In this document: piece by piece, positions 16,329 through 25,121 of the stretch
Numbering within the stretch: position 1 is the stretch's first letter
Layout: each line of letters begins with the position of its first letter
Source of the DNA: Tropicimonas aquimaris
GTDB lineage: Bacteria > Pseudomonadota > Alphaproteobacteria > Rhodobacterales > Rhodobacteraceae
Direction of reading: 5' to 3'
NCBI RefSeq assembly: GCF_042676185.1
Contig: NZ_JBHTJT010000031.1
Span: forward strand, 51,374 to 115,373
DNA length: 64,000 bases
Position numbers and translations under genes: made by a program
Notes under the pieces: generated by a model
What the model saw: the letters and a program-made list of their open reading frames with translations, nothing else
The model's database searches: none
What the model was told of the DNA's origin: nothing

Positions 16329-16826
16329 GCAACATGCTGCGTCGCAGCGCCGTAAGGTCCTTGAGCGCGGAATTGCCTCCACAAAGTTATCCACACGACT
16401 CGCATAGACCCTGAAGGGTGCTTTTGGCATTCCCGGGTGACCGGATGTCGCAGAGTGAGCGCTATCTGCTTTGGCTTTTCGTGTTATTTTTGTTTTAATT
16501 CAGTTTCTTATGGTCTGACCGATTCAGCTCTTGGGATGAACTTCCTGAATGTGTTCTCCACGCATTGACCTTGCGTCATATGATGGCGGCCCGCTGAGAA
16601 TTTGGTCAAATTAGTTATCAACACCCGCCGGTTGCCCAGGCCTCGGGGTCGTTCGTTGCGCTGGCCGCCCCCGTTACGCAATGGTCGAACTTCGCCACCG
16701 CGGGGTTTCCCTGATGGGGGCTGGGCGCGGCGAAGCGACCCGGTTGGGAGCGCATTCCGCCGCCTTGCCCTTTGAGGCGGGCCGGGGGTAGGTGTCGGGC
16801 ATCTCCAGTCACCCAAAGGCCCGCCG
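16329..16826. other. Long intergenic region between gltX and the acyl-CoA ligase
   Basis: About 500 bp without a believable gene. It has an AT-rich segment (about 16455-16515) and one exact DnaA-box match, TTATCCACA at 16387-16395. A related TTATCAACA lies near 16614. The promoter of the ligase gene should lie in the right half. The rest shows nothing recognisable. Confidence 0.5.
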
Positions 16827-18341
16827 ATGCCCAATCCGCTGCACGACGCCCTTCTTGCGCCTCATATCGACAGGGACACGCCCTTCCTGATCCTCGGCGA
16901 TGGAACAGTCCTGACGCACCGTGGATTCCTCTCCACCGCCGCCCGGTACGCTCATGCCCTTGTGTCTGCCGGACTGAAGCCCGGAGACCGGCTGGCCGTG
17001 CAGGTGGACAAGTCTCCCGAGGCGCTGGGCGTCTACGCCGCCTGCATCATGGCGGGCGTCGTGTTCCTGCCGCTGAACACCGGATATACCCCGCACGAGG
17101 TCTGCAATTTCGTCGAGAATTCCGGCGCCGCGATGATGCTCGGCCGGTCGGATGCGCGCGACGAGTTACGCCACCATTGCGACCGCATTGCAGTTCGCTA
17201 TGAGACGTTGGAGGCCGACGGAAGCGGCAGTTTCCCGGATCTTGCAGTGGGGCTGCCCGGGCATTTCGACCCCTGCGACCGCAGCGACGACGATCTGGCA
17301 GCACTGCTCTATTCGTCGGGCACGACCGGCCTCTCCAAGGGGGTGATGCTGAGTCAGCGCAACCTGCTGTCCAACGCCCGGGTGCTCAAGGATTACTGGC
17401 GCTTCACCGCCGAGGACGTGCTGATCCACGCGCTGCCGATCTTTCACGGCAACGGGCTTTTCGTCGCCGCCAACGTCATGCTGCTGGCCGGCGGGGCCAT
17501 GATTTTTCTGCCGCGGTTCGATCTGAACGCGGTGCTCGAGGCCCTGCCGCAGGCCACGAGCCTGATGGGGGTGCCGACCTTCTACACGCGGCTGCTGGAC
17601 CACCCCGGCTTTACCCGGGAGCGCTGCGCCAACATGCGGCTGTTCATTACGGGCTCCAGGCCGATGCTGCCCGAGACGCACCGCGCGTTCGAGGAACGCA
17701 CGGGGCATCGGATCATCCAGCGCTATGGGACGACCGAGACCAACGTGAACACGTCCAACCCCTACGAGGGAGAGCGCCGTGCCGGGACGGTGGGCTTGCC
17801 GCTGCCCGGGGTGGAACTGCGCATCACCGATCCCGACAGCGGCGACACGCTGCCCGTGGGCGAGGCCGGCATGATCGAGGTGCGGGGGGCGAACGTCTTC
17901 CAGGGCTACTGGCGGATGCCGGAGAAAACCGCCGAGGAATTGCGGCCCGACGGGTTCTTCCTCACCGGCGATCTCGGTGTGCAGGGCGACGACGGTTACG
18001 TGACGATCGTCGGCCGCGGCAAGGACCTGATCATTTCCGGCGGTTTCAATGTCTATCCGGTGGACGTGGAGCAGGTGCTGGACGAGCAGCCGGGGGTGCT
18101 GGAGAGCGCGGTGATCGGCGCGCCGCATCCCGACCTGGGCGAGAGCGTCGTGGCGGTGCTGGTGCCGGAGGCCGGCGCCAAGCTCGACGTGCTCGATATC
18201 GAGGCGGAGATCGGCGGCAAGTTGGCGCGGTTCAAGCAGCCGCGGCACTACGTGATCGTGGATGAGTTGCCGCGCAACTCCATGGGCAAGGTGCAGAAGA
18301 AGCTGCTGCGCCAGACCTACGAGGATGTGTTCCGCGGCTGA
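16827..18341 (+). CDS. matB: Acyl-CoA synthetase, probably malonyl-CoA synthetase
   Basis: The 504-residue AMP-forming ligase has the ATP loop YSSGTTGLSKGVM near residue 157, the motif RYGTTETN near residue 295, the hinge TGDLGVQGDDGYVTIVGRGKD near 375 and the catalytic lysine in PRNSMGKVQKK near residue 490. Length and sequence pattern (NPLHDALLAP start, GHRIIQRYGTTE) are most like MatB, which activates malonate. Where such enzymes usually read (I/F)SGSAPL, this one reads ITGSRPML. The neighbours are acyl-CoA and CoA-transferase genes on both strands, which fits short-chain acid metabolism. Confidence 0.82.
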   Translation: MPNPLHDALLAPHIDRDTPFLILGDGTVLTHRGFLSTAARYAHALVSAGLKPGDRLAVQVDKSPEALGVYAACIMAGVVFLPLNTGYTPHEVCNFVENSGAAMMLGRSDARDELRHHCDRIAVRYETLEADGSGSFPDLAVGLPGHFDPCDRSDDDLAALLYSSGTTGLSKGVMLSQRNLLSNARVLKDYWRFTAEDVLIHALPIFHGNGLFVAANVMLLAGGAMIFLPRFDLNAVLEALPQATSLMGVPTFYTRLLDHPGFTRERCANMRLFITGSRPMLPETHRAFEERTGHRIIQRYGTTETNVNTSNPYEGERRAGTVGLPLPGVELRITDPDSGDTLPVGEAGMIEVRGANVFQGYWRMPEKTAEELRPDGFFLTGDLGVQGDDGYVTIVGRGKDLIISGGFNVYPVDVEQVLDEQPGVLESAVIGAPHPDLGESVVAVLVPEAGAKLDVLDIEAEIGGKLARFKQPRHYVIVDELPRNSMGKVQKKLLRQTYEDVFRG

Positions 18342-18370
18342 GACGCCCGGCCGCGCGTTCGCGTCGGGTT

Positions 18371-18409
18371 CGGGAGCCTCCGGCGGGGATATTTCGGGAC
18401 AGCAGAAGA
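18371..18409 (-). repeat. Dispersed intergenic repeat, copy 1 (inverted)
   Basis: Read on the minus strand it contains CTTCTGCTGTCCCGAAATAT followed by a G/C-rich stretch. The same core recurs at 31887, 49338 and, inverted, 50331. It lies between two convergent genes. Confidence 0.65.
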
Positions 18410-18433
18410 CGGACGACGCGCGCGGCTCCGGCG

Positions 18434-19543
18434 TCAATCCGGTTGGGGCAGCGTCGGTGCGGTGCGGTCCAGGGCGAGGTCGGCCTCGGAGAAGTTCCAC
18501 GGGCCGCGCACGCCGGGGATGCCTTCGGGGGTGATCCGGAGGCCACGGGCGATGACCTGCGGGTCCTCGAAGACGGCGGCCATGTCGTTGATCGGCCCTG
18601 CGGGGACGGTGGCGGCCTCCAGCGCCGCGAGCAGGTCCGCGCCGGGGCGGGCTGCCGTGAGGGGCTCGAGGAAGGCGGTGAGCGCTTCGCGGTTGGCGAC
18701 ACGGGCCGGGTTGGTGGCGTAATGCGGATGCTCGGCGAGCGCCGGCTGACCGAGGACCTCGCAGAAGCGGCGGAACTGGCCGTCGTTGCCGACCGCCACG
18801 ATGATATGGCCGTCGGAGGTCGGGAAGACCTGGTAGGGCACGATGTTGGGATGCGCGTTGCCGCGGCGCTCGGGGGCGATGCCGGTGGCGAGGCAGTTCA
18901 TCGCCTGATTGGCCATCATCGCTGTGGCGCAATCGAGAAGGGCGAGGTCGATGTGCTGGCCGCGCCCGGTGCTGTGACGCTGTTCGATGGCCGCGAGGAT
19001 TCCGATCGCGCCGTAGAGTCCGGTGACGATGTCGGTCACCGCAACGCCCACCTTCTGCGGCTGCCGGTCGGGCTCTCCGGTGACCGACATCAGGCCGGAC
19101 ATGCCCTGGATCAGGAAATCGTAGCCGGCGCGGCTGGCGTAGGGGCCGGTCTGGCCGAAGCCGGTGATCGAGCAATAGACGAGGCGCGGGTTCAGGTTGC
19201 GCAGGTTCGCATAGTCGAGCCCGTACTTGGCAAGGCCGCCGACCTTGAAGTTCTCGATCAGAATGTCGGCGTCCCGCACCAGCGCGCGGACCTTTTCCTG
19301 GCCTTCCGGGGTGCGGAAATCGGCGGTGACGGAGCGCTTCCCGCGGTTGGCGGCGTAGAAGTAGGCGGCGGACCGGTCGCCGTCGCGCTCGATGAAGGGC
19401 GGGCCCCAGCGGCGGGTGTCGTCTCCCTCCGGCGCCTCGACCTTGATCACCTCGGCGCCGAGGTCCGCCAGTGCCTGGCCGATCCAGGGGCCGGCGAGGA
19501 TGCGGGCGAGTTCGACGACTTTCAGGCCGTGGAGCGGTGTCAT
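18434..19543 (-). CDS. Family III CoA transferase (CaiB/BaiF type)
   Basis: The 369-residue protein has the family start MTPLHGLKVVELARILAGP, the EVIKVEAPEGDDTR segment, the ANRGKRSVTADFRTPEGQ motif, LIENFKVGGLAKYGLDY and GYDFLIQGMSGLMSVTGEP. Such enzymes move CoA between carboxylic acids through a covalent aspartyl intermediate; the true donor and acceptor cannot be read from sequence. ATG 19543 has GAGGA close upstream and begins the conserved domain. It is convergent with the ligase and divergent from the two-subunit CoA-transferase. Confidence 0.9.
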   Translation of the reverse strand: MTPLHGLKVVELARILAGPWIGQALADLGAEVIKVEAPEGDDTRRWGPPFIERDGDRSAAYFYAANRGKRSVTADFRTPEGQEKVRALVRDADILIENFKVGGLAKYGLDYANLRNLNPRLVYCSITGFGQTGPYASRAGYDFLIQGMSGLMSVTGEPDRQPQKVGVAVTDIVTGLYGAIGILAAIEQRHSTGRGQHIDLALLDCATAMMANQAMNCLATGIAPERRGNAHPNIVPYQVFPTSDGHIIVAVGNDGQFRRFCEVLGQPALAEHPHYATNPARVANREALTAFLEPLTAARPGADLLAALEAATVPAGPINDMAAVFEDPQVIARGLRITPEGIPGVRGPWNFSEADLALDRTAPTLPQPD

Positions 19544-19694
19544 GGCGGTCCTCGTGCTGCTGTTCGACCGGTTCTGGAGCATCGTCCGGCCGCCCGCAAG
19601 TTGCGACATGCTGTCTATGACACGGCAGGGTCATCTCGGACCATTATCGGCGGAGCGACTGCCGGCATGCGGCCGGACCCCAGAGGAGCAGGTG

Positions 19695-20348
19695 ATGAAG
19701 ACAGCCACGAAGGTCGAGGCGGCCGCGGAGCTGATCCCTGAGGGATCGACACTCCTGATCGGCGGATTCATGGGCGTGGGCAGCCCGCATCGTCTGATCG
19801 ACGCGCTGGTGGCGCGAGGCGTCGGCGGGTTCACTGTGGTCGCCAACGACACTGCCATGCCCGGCACCGGGATCGGCAAGTTGGTGACGGCGGGACTGAT
19901 CGCGCGGGCCATCGTCAGCCACATCGGGCTGAACCCCGAGACCCAGGCCAAGATGATCTCCGGCGAGATCGACGTCGACCTGGTGCCACAGGGGACGCTG
20001 GTCGAGCGGATCCGCGCGGGCGGCGTCGGGCTGGGCGGGGTGCTGACGGCGACGGGTCTCGGCACGTCGGTCGAGGAGGGCAAACGGGTGGTCGAGGTCG
20101 AGGGCAAGCGTTTCCTGCTGGAGACGCCGATCCGCGGCGACTTCGCCCTGATCGCGGCGAAATCGGCCGACTACAAAGGAAACCTCGAATATTCGCTGAC
20201 CGCCCATAACTTCAACCCGGTGATGGCTCTCGCCGCCGATACGGTGATTGCAGAGCCGCACACGATCCTGCCGGTCGGTGCCATTCCACCGGATGCCGTC
20301 AAGACGCCCGGCGTGCTGGTCGATCATCTTCTGGAACGGGAGCACTGA
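19695..20348 (+). CDS. atoD: Acetate/3-oxoacid CoA-transferase, subunit A
   Basis: The 217-residue protein is the alpha subunit of a family I CoA-transferase, which activates acetoacetate or other short acids using acyl-CoA. It shows MKTATKVEAAAELIPEGSTL, the GGFMGVGSPHRLIDAL glycine-rich loop, and SHIGLNPETQ. ATG 19695 follows GAGGAGCAGGTG. The beta subunit begins one base after its stop codon, so they form a translational pair. Symbol given by family; substrate range not determined. Confidence 0.88.
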   Translation: MKTATKVEAAAELIPEGSTLLIGGFMGVGSPHRLIDALVARGVGGFTVVANDTAMPGTGIGKLVTAGLIARAIVSHIGLNPETQAKMISGEIDVDLVPQGTLVERIRAGGVGLGGVLTATGLGTSVEEGKRVVEVEGKRFLLETPIRGDFALIAAKSADYKGNLEYSLTAHNFNPVMALAADTVIAEPHTILPVGAIPPDAVKTPGVLVDHLLEREH

Positions 20349-20349
20349 G

Positions 20350-21003
20350 ATGGACGCCAAGGAGATCATTGCCCGCCGGGTCGCGCTCGAGGTGAAGGAC
20401 GGCATGCTGGTGAACCTCGGGATCGGGCTGCCCTCGATGGTAGCCAATTTCCTGCCGGACGATGTGGATGTGTTCTTTCAGGCCGAGAACGGAGTGATTG
20501 GCCTTGGGGCGCGGCCCCCGGAGGGAATGGAGGATGCCGACCTCACCGATGCCGGCGGTGCCTTCGTGACCGCGGTGCCCGGCGCGGCGTCGATCGATTC
20601 GGCGATGTCCTTCGGGCTGATCCGCGGTGGCCACCTCGACATGACGGTCCTCGGCGGGCTGCAGGTGGACGAGCGCGGCTACCTCGCCAACTGGATGGTT
20701 CCGGGCAAGATGGTGCCGGGCATGGGCGGCGCGATGGATCTCGTGTCCGGCGCCAAGCGCGTTGTCGTGGCGATGGTCCACACCCAGAAGGGCAAGCCCA
20801 AGATCGTGCCGGAATGCACGCTGCCGCTGACGGCGCTGCGCCGGATCAGCCTGATCGTGACCGAGATGGCGGTGATCCAGCCCACCGAGGAGGGCCTCGT
20901 GCTTCGCGAGACCGGCCCCGGCGTGACCGTGGAACAGGTGCAGGAGGCGACCTCCGCCAAACTCATCGTGCGCGATGCGATCCAGGAGATGAAGCTCGCC
21001 TGA
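20350..21003 (+). CDS. atoA: Acetate/3-oxoacid CoA-transferase, subunit B
   Basis: The 217-residue beta subunit has LVNLGIGLPSMVANFLP at the start and the catalytic glutamate in FFQAENGVIGLG (Glu about residue 46), followed by GGHLDMTVLGGLQVD and VAMVHTQKGKPKIV. It starts one base after the stop of subunit A. Downstream lies the TPP riboswitch leader of the thi operon. A terminator between them is not obvious. Confidence 0.9.
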   Translation: MDAKEIIARRVALEVKDGMLVNLGIGLPSMVANFLPDDVDVFFQAENGVIGLGARPPEGMEDADLTDAGGAFVTAVPGAASIDSAMSFGLIRGGHLDMTVLGGLQVDERGYLANWMVPGKMVPGMGGAMDLVSGAKRVVVAMVHTQKGKPKIVPECTLPLTALRRISLIVTEMAVIQPTEEGLVLRETGPGVTVEQVQEATSAKLIVRDAIQEMKLA

Positions 21004-21077
21004 CGGCCCGCCGCCGGAAATGCGTCGATTGCCCCGTGACAACCGCGGGGCAATCTGTTCTTGTCCGGCACCATCGA

Positions 21078-21152
21078 CAGGGGCGTCCGCGCGAGCGGTC
21101 TGAGAAGCACCCTTTGAACCTGAACCAGATGATGCTGGCGGAGGGAGTCGGG
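21078..21152 (+). ncRNA. TPP riboswitch (THI element)
   Basis: The core motifs of the thiamin pyrophosphate aptamer are present in order: AGGGGCG opening strand, the CTGAGA sensor loop, ACCCTTTGAACCTGA, CCAGATGATGCTGG and GGAGGGA closing strand. It lies about 60 bp before thiM and the salvage operon. In many proteobacteria it represses translation of the downstream gene when TPP is bound. Confidence 0.95.
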
Positions 21153-21183
21153 AGCGGACAGGCGTAGACCATCCCTTTCCCGC

Positions 21184-21207
21184 TTTGCCTCCGCCCGAGG
21201 AGGCAAA
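21184..21207 (+). promoter_or_regulatory. Hairpin sequestering the thiM ribosome binding site
   Basis: TTTGCCTCC pairs perfectly with GGAGGCAAA across a 6-base loop, and the GGAGG is the thiM ribosome binding site, three bases before its ATG. It is well placed as the expression platform of the riboswitch, giving translational control. Confidence 0.8.
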
Positions 21208-21209
21208 AG

Positions 21210-21998
21210 ATGACATCCCCGTCCCGATCGCTCGAGGCCATGCGCGCCGGCGCGCCACTGGTGCAGTGCATCACCAACTATGTCGCGATGAACTTCGCCG
21301 CCAACGTGCTGCTCGCCGCCGGCGCGGCGCCGGCGATGGTGCACGACGCCGAGGAATCGGGGGAGTTCGCGGCGGTTGCCGGGGCGCTGACGGTGAACAT
21401 CGGCACGCTGAGCCCGCGATGGGTTGCGGGCATGGTCGAGGCGATTGACGGTGCGACGGGGGCGGGCAAGCCCTGGGTGCTTGATCCGGTGGCCTGTTTC
21501 GCAACCGGTCTGCGCCGCGAGACGACTACGAAGCTGATGCAACTGCGGCCGACGATCGTGCGCGGCAACGCCTCGGAGATCCTGGCGATCGCCGGAGAGA
21601 GCAGCAGCGGGCAGGGGGTCGATGCCGGCGACAGCGTGCAGGCGGCAGAGGCGGCGGCGCGCAAGGTGGCGCAGGAGGCCGGATCGGTCGTCGCCGTGAC
21701 CGGCGCGGTCGACTTTGTGACCGACGGGGCGCGCGGGGTCTGGATCACCGGCGGCTCGCCAATGATGCCGCGCGTGACGGCGACCGGATGTGCGCTGACC
21801 TGCCTCGTCGGCGCCTATGCGGCGGTGGTGGAGGATCCGCTGGACGCCACCGTGGGCGCGCTGGCGCATTTCGCGGCGGCCGGGGAGATGGCGGGCGACG
21901 GAGTGTCCGGACCCGGCAGCTTTTCTGTGGCTTTCCTCGATGCCCTGATGGCTGTCGGTCCCGAGAGCCTCGGCGCGGCGCGGGTACGCGCGGCATGA
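21210..21998 (+). CDS. thiM: Hydroxyethylthiazole kinase ThiM
   Basis: ThiM phosphorylates salvaged hydroxyethylthiazole. The 262-residue protein has the family start LVQCITNYVAMNFAANVLLAAGAAPAM, the IGTL motif, WVLDPVACFATG, RGNASEILAI and the catalytic VTATGCALTCL region near residue 195. Its start is masked by a hairpin under TPP riboswitch control, so the operon is expressed when thiamin is short. Overlaps thiE by four bases (ATGA). Confidence 0.96.
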   Translation: MTSPSRSLEAMRAGAPLVQCITNYVAMNFAANVLLAAGAAPAMVHDAEESGEFAAVAGALTVNIGTLSPRWVAGMVEAIDGATGAGKPWVLDPVACFATGLRRETTTKLMQLRPTIVRGNASEILAIAGESSSGQGVDAGDSVQAAEAAARKVAQEAGSVVAVTGAVDFVTDGARGVWITGGSPMMPRVTATGCALTCLVGAYAAVVEDPLDATVGALAHFAAAGEMAGDGVSGPGSFSVAFLDALMAVGPESLGAARVRAA

Positions 21999-22633
21999 GG
22001 CGCGCGCTCGATCTTTCAGTCTATCTCGTGCTGGACCCGGACCTCTGCGGTGCGACCGGTATGGTCGAGACGGCACGGGCGGCGGTGGCCGGCGGTGTGC
22101 GAACGGTCCAGCTGCGCCACAAGGTGGCGACGACAGCGGAGCGGATCGCGCTTTGCCGCGAGCTTCAGGCGGCGCTTGCCGGCAGCGGCGCGCATCTTGT
22201 GGTAAACGACGACGTCGAGGCCGCAGTCGCGCTCGGTGCCGACGGGCTGCACGTGGGGCAGGGCGATCTTGCCCCCGCGGCTGCGCGCGCCGCCATCGGG
22301 CCGGACATGGTGCTGGGGCTTTCGGTCGAGACCGAGGCCCACGTCCGCGCCGTCGACCCCGTGCTGGTGGATTACCTCGGCGCCGGGCCGGTCTTCGGCA
22401 CGGCGACCAAGCCCGATCACGCCGAGCCCATCGGGTTTGACGGGCTGGCGCGAATGGTGGCGCTGTCGGCGGTGCCGGCCGTCGCCATCGGCGGGCTGGA
22501 AGCACGCCACGCGGCCGAGGTTCTGCGGGCCGGAGCGGCTGGGCTGGCCGTGGTCTCCGCGATCTGCGGCAAGCCCGACCCGAAAGACGCGGCGCGCGGG
22601 CTGCTCGCGGCCGTGAACGAGGGCATGGCATGA
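21995..22633 (+). CDS. thiE: Thiamin-phosphate synthase ThiE
   Basis: ThiE joins HMP pyrophosphate and thiazole phosphate. The 212-residue TIM-barrel protein has VRTVQLRHK (pyrophosphate-binding), LVVNDDVEAAVALGADGLHVGQ, LGLSVETEAHV, YLGAGPVFGTATKPDH and VAIGGLEARHA. Where many ThiE read QLR-x-K, QLRHK is intact here. The ATG overlaps the thiM stop, so translation is coupled. The thiazole and pyrimidine branches of this operon meet at this enzyme. Confidence 0.95.
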   Translation: MRRALDLSVYLVLDPDLCGATGMVETARAAVAGGVRTVQLRHKVATTAERIALCRELQAALAGSGAHLVVNDDVEAAVALGADGLHVGQGDLAPAAARAAIGPDMVLGLSVETEAHVRAVDPVLVDYLGAGPVFGTATKPDHAEPIGFDGLARMVALSAVPAVAIGGLEARHAAEVLRAGAAGLAVVSAICGKPDPKDAARGLLAAVNEGMA

Positions 22634-23445
22634 GCGTTGCAACGGCTCTGAGCATCGCCGGTTCCGACCCGTCGGGCGGCGCCGGCATCCAGGCGGATCT
22701 CAAGGCGTTCTCGGCGCGCGGTGTCTACGGCATGGCCGCCCTCACCGCGTTGACGGCCCAGAACACGACCGGCGTCAGCGGGGTGCACCTCGTGCCGCCG
22801 GGTTTCGTGGCGCAGCAGATCGCCGCCATCTTCGAAGACATCCGCGTCGATGCGATCAAGATCGGCATGATCGCGAGCGCGGAGATCGCCGAGGCCGTGG
22901 CCGACGCCATCGCGGGGTTCGCAGGGCCGGTGGTGCTCGACCCGGTGATGGTGGCAAAGGGCGGACACCCGCTCTTGCCGGAAGATGCGGTGGGCAGCCT
23001 GCGGTCCCGGCTTCTGCCGCGGGCCACCCTGCTCACCCCCAACCTGCCGGAAGCGGCGGCGCTGCTCGGCTGCGATGTGGCCGATACCCGCGCCGAGATG
23101 GAGCGCCAGGTCAAGGCGCTGCTTGGGCTCGGCCCCGAGGCGGTGTTGCTCAAGGGCGGTCATCTCGGGGGCGGAGCGAGCCCGGACCTGCTCGCCTCGG
23201 GCAACGAAACCATCTGGCTCGAAGGGCCGAGGGTGCCCACGGCCAACACGCACGGAACCGGCTGCACGCTCTCTTCCGCGCTCGCCGCGGAGCTGGCGAA
23301 GCGACGTGAGCTCCCGGAGGCCGCCGTGACCGTCAAGGCATGGCTGACCGGCGCAATTGCCGGCGCCGACGACCTCGACGTCGGGCATGGCCATGGACCG
23401 ACCCACCATTTCCACGCACTCTGGCCGCTGGCCGGAGACCTCTGA
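22630..23445 (+). CDS. thiD: Hydroxymethylpyrimidine (phosphate) kinase ThiD
   Basis: ThiD phosphorylates HMP twice to HMP pyrophosphate. The 271-residue ribokinase-fold protein begins ALSIAGSDPSGGAGIQADLKAF, has VLDPVMVAKGGHPLL and the C-terminal anion hole NTHGTGCTLSSALAAELA. It overlaps thiE by four bases. It supplies ThiE with pyrimidine imported or released by the ThiXYZ system encoded next. Confidence 0.96.
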   Translation: MSVATALSIAGSDPSGGAGIQADLKAFSARGVYGMAALTALTAQNTTGVSGVHLVPPGFVAQQIAAIFEDIRVDAIKIGMIASAEIAEAVADAIAGFAGPVVLDPVMVAKGGHPLLPEDAVGSLRSRLLPRATLLTPNLPEAAALLGCDVADTRAEMERQVKALLGLGPEAVLLKGGHLGGGASPDLLASGNETIWLEGPRVPTANTHGTGCTLSSALAAELAKRRELPEAAVTVKAWLTGAIAGADDLDVGHGHGPTHHFHALWPLAGDL

Positions 23446-23463
23446 TCTTCAGGGAGACGCAAG

Positions 23464-24399
23464 ATGCGCAAGCTTTCCTTCGTTCTCGCGCTGATGGCGG
23501 CCGGACCGGCCGCGGCGGCCGACAAGATGACCGTCGTGCTCGACTGGTTCATCAATCCGGACCACGGGCCGATCATCGTCGCCCAGGAAAAGGGGTTCTT
23601 TGCCGCGCAGGACCTGGAGGTCGAGATCATCGCGCCTTCCGATCCCTCGGAGCCGCCCAAGATGGCCGCGGCGGGCCGCGCCGACATCGCCATCGACTAC
23701 CAGTACCAGCTGCACCTCGCCGTCGCCAACGGCCTGCCGCTGCGCCGGGTCGGCACGCTGATCGGCACGCCGCTGAACTGCCTGCTGGTGCTGGAGGACG
23801 GCCCGGTCGCGGAAATCGCCGACCTGAAGGGCCGCAAGATCGGGTATTCCGTGGCCGGGGTCGAGGAGGCGCTGCTCGGCAAGATCCTCGGCAATGCCGG
23901 GCTGACGCTCGACGACGTGGAACTGGTCAACGTCAACTGGTCGCTCTCGCCCGCGCTGATGGCCGGGCAGGTCGACGCGGTGATCGGGGCTTTCCGCAAC
24001 TTCGAGCTCAACCAGATGGAGATCGAGGAGGTGCCCGGTCGTTGCTTCTACCTCGAGGAAGAGGGGCTGCCGCCCTATGACGAGCTGATCTACGTCGCCA
24101 ATCCGGAACTGATGGACAAGGACAAGGTGTTGCGTTTCCTCGAAGCCACCGAACAGGCGACCCATTTCATCGTGAACCACCCCGAGGAGGCATGGGAGGT
24201 GTTCTCCGGCACCGCGAAGGAACTCAGGGACGAGCTGAACGAGAAGGCCTGGGCCGATACCTGGCCGCGCTTCTCGCTGGCGCCCGCCGGGCTCGACGCG
24301 GGGCGTTATGCCCGGTTCGAGGCGTTCCTTCAGGAAACCGGCATGGTCGAGGGGCGGCGGCTCGTCTCCGAGATCGCGGTCGATCTCGGGGCCGAATGA
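23464..24399 (+). CDS. thiY: Pyrimidine-precursor binding protein ThiY
   Basis: ThiY binds formylaminopyrimidine or related thiamin breakdown products in the periplasm. The 311-residue protein has a signal peptide ending near residue 19 (AAAA-DKMTV). The mature part begins VVLDWFINPDHGPIIVAQEKGFF, characteristic of the NMT1/THI5-like family. Position after thiD and before an ATPase and a permease supports the transporter role. AGGGAGACGC lies before the ATG. Its stop overlaps the thiZ start. Confidence 0.9.
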   Translation: MRKLSFVLALMAAGPAAAADKMTVVLDWFINPDHGPIIVAQEKGFFAAQDLEVEIIAPSDPSEPPKMAAAGRADIAIDYQYQLHLAVANGLPLRRVGTLIGTPLNCLLVLEDGPVAEIADLKGRKIGYSVAGVEEALLGKILGNAGLTLDDVELVNVNWSLSPALMAGQVDAVIGAFRNFELNQMEIEEVPGRCFYLEEEGLPPYDELIYVANPELMDKDKVLRFLEATEQATHFIVNHPEEAWEVFSGTAKELRDELNEKAWADTWPRFSLAPAGLDAGRYARFEAFLQETGMVEGRRLVSEIAVDLGAE

Positions 24400-25121
24400 C
24401 GCCGGAGCCCGGGATCACGCTTGTCGGTGGCGCCAGCTTCGGCGCGGCGCCGCTCTTTCCGCCGGTCCATCTGGAGATCGACGCCGGCTCGTGGTCCTGT
24501 CTGCTGGGCCCCTCGGGCTGCGGGAAGACCACCATCCTGCGGCTGATCGCGGGGCTCGAGACCGGCGTCGATTTCGACGGGCAGGTGCGGGCCAGCGACG
24601 GCCGTCCGATCGCCGGGCGCGTGGCCTACATGGCGCAGACCGACCTGCTGCTGCCCTGGCTCGACGTGCTGGGCAACGTGACGCTCGGGGCGCGGCTGCG
24701 CGGACAGGTGCCGGAAACCGAGGCGGCGACGGCCTTGGTGGAGCGGTTGGGCCTAGCGGCGCATGCCTACAAGCGGCCCGGGCAGCTTTCGGGTGGGCAG
24801 CGGCAGCGCGTGGCGCTGGCGCGGACGCTGATGGAGGACAGGCCGGTCGTGCTGCTCGACGAGCCGTTTTCGGCGCTCGACGCACGGACACGGGCCGAGA
24901 TGCAGGATCTTGCCGCCGAGACGCTGGAAGGCCGCACCGTGCTTCTCGTCACCCATGATCCGGGGGAGGCGGCTCGGCTGGGCGACCGGGTGTTCCTGAT
25001 GGGAGCGAAGGGGATGGTCGAGGCTGTGCCGCCGGCGCTGCCCGCGATCCGTCCTGCGGTGGACCCGGAGACGCTCGCGTTCCAGGGGCGCCTGCTGGCG
25101 GCGCTCCGGAAGCCCGCATGA
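24396..25121 (+). CDS. thiZ: ABC transporter ATPase ThiZ
   Basis: The 241-residue nucleotide-binding subunit has Walker A LGPSGCGKTTILRLIAG, the signature LSGGQRQRVALARTL, Walker B VVLLDEPFSALD and the switch histidine in LVTHDPGEAARL. The start at 24396 overlaps the thiY stop by four bases, and the longer upstream frame is out of context. It powers the ThiX permease for pyrimidine precursors. Confidence 0.9.
   Translation: MTPEPGITLVGGASFGAAPLFPPVHLEIDAGSWSCLLGPSGCGKTTILRLIAGLETGVDFDGQVRASDGRPIAGRVAYMAQTDLLLPWLDVLGNVTLGARLRGQVPETEAATALVERLGLAAHAYKRPGQLSGGQRQRVALARTLMEDRPVVLLDEPFSALDARTRAEMQDLAAETLEGRTVLLVTHDPGEAARLGDRVFLMGAKGMVEAVPPALPAIRPAVDPETLAFQGRLLAALRKPA

Noticed and set aside
14888..16405. 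Extension of the zincin frame through gltX
   Set aside because: The frame stays open by chance opposite gltX. The conserved zincin product starts at 14887.
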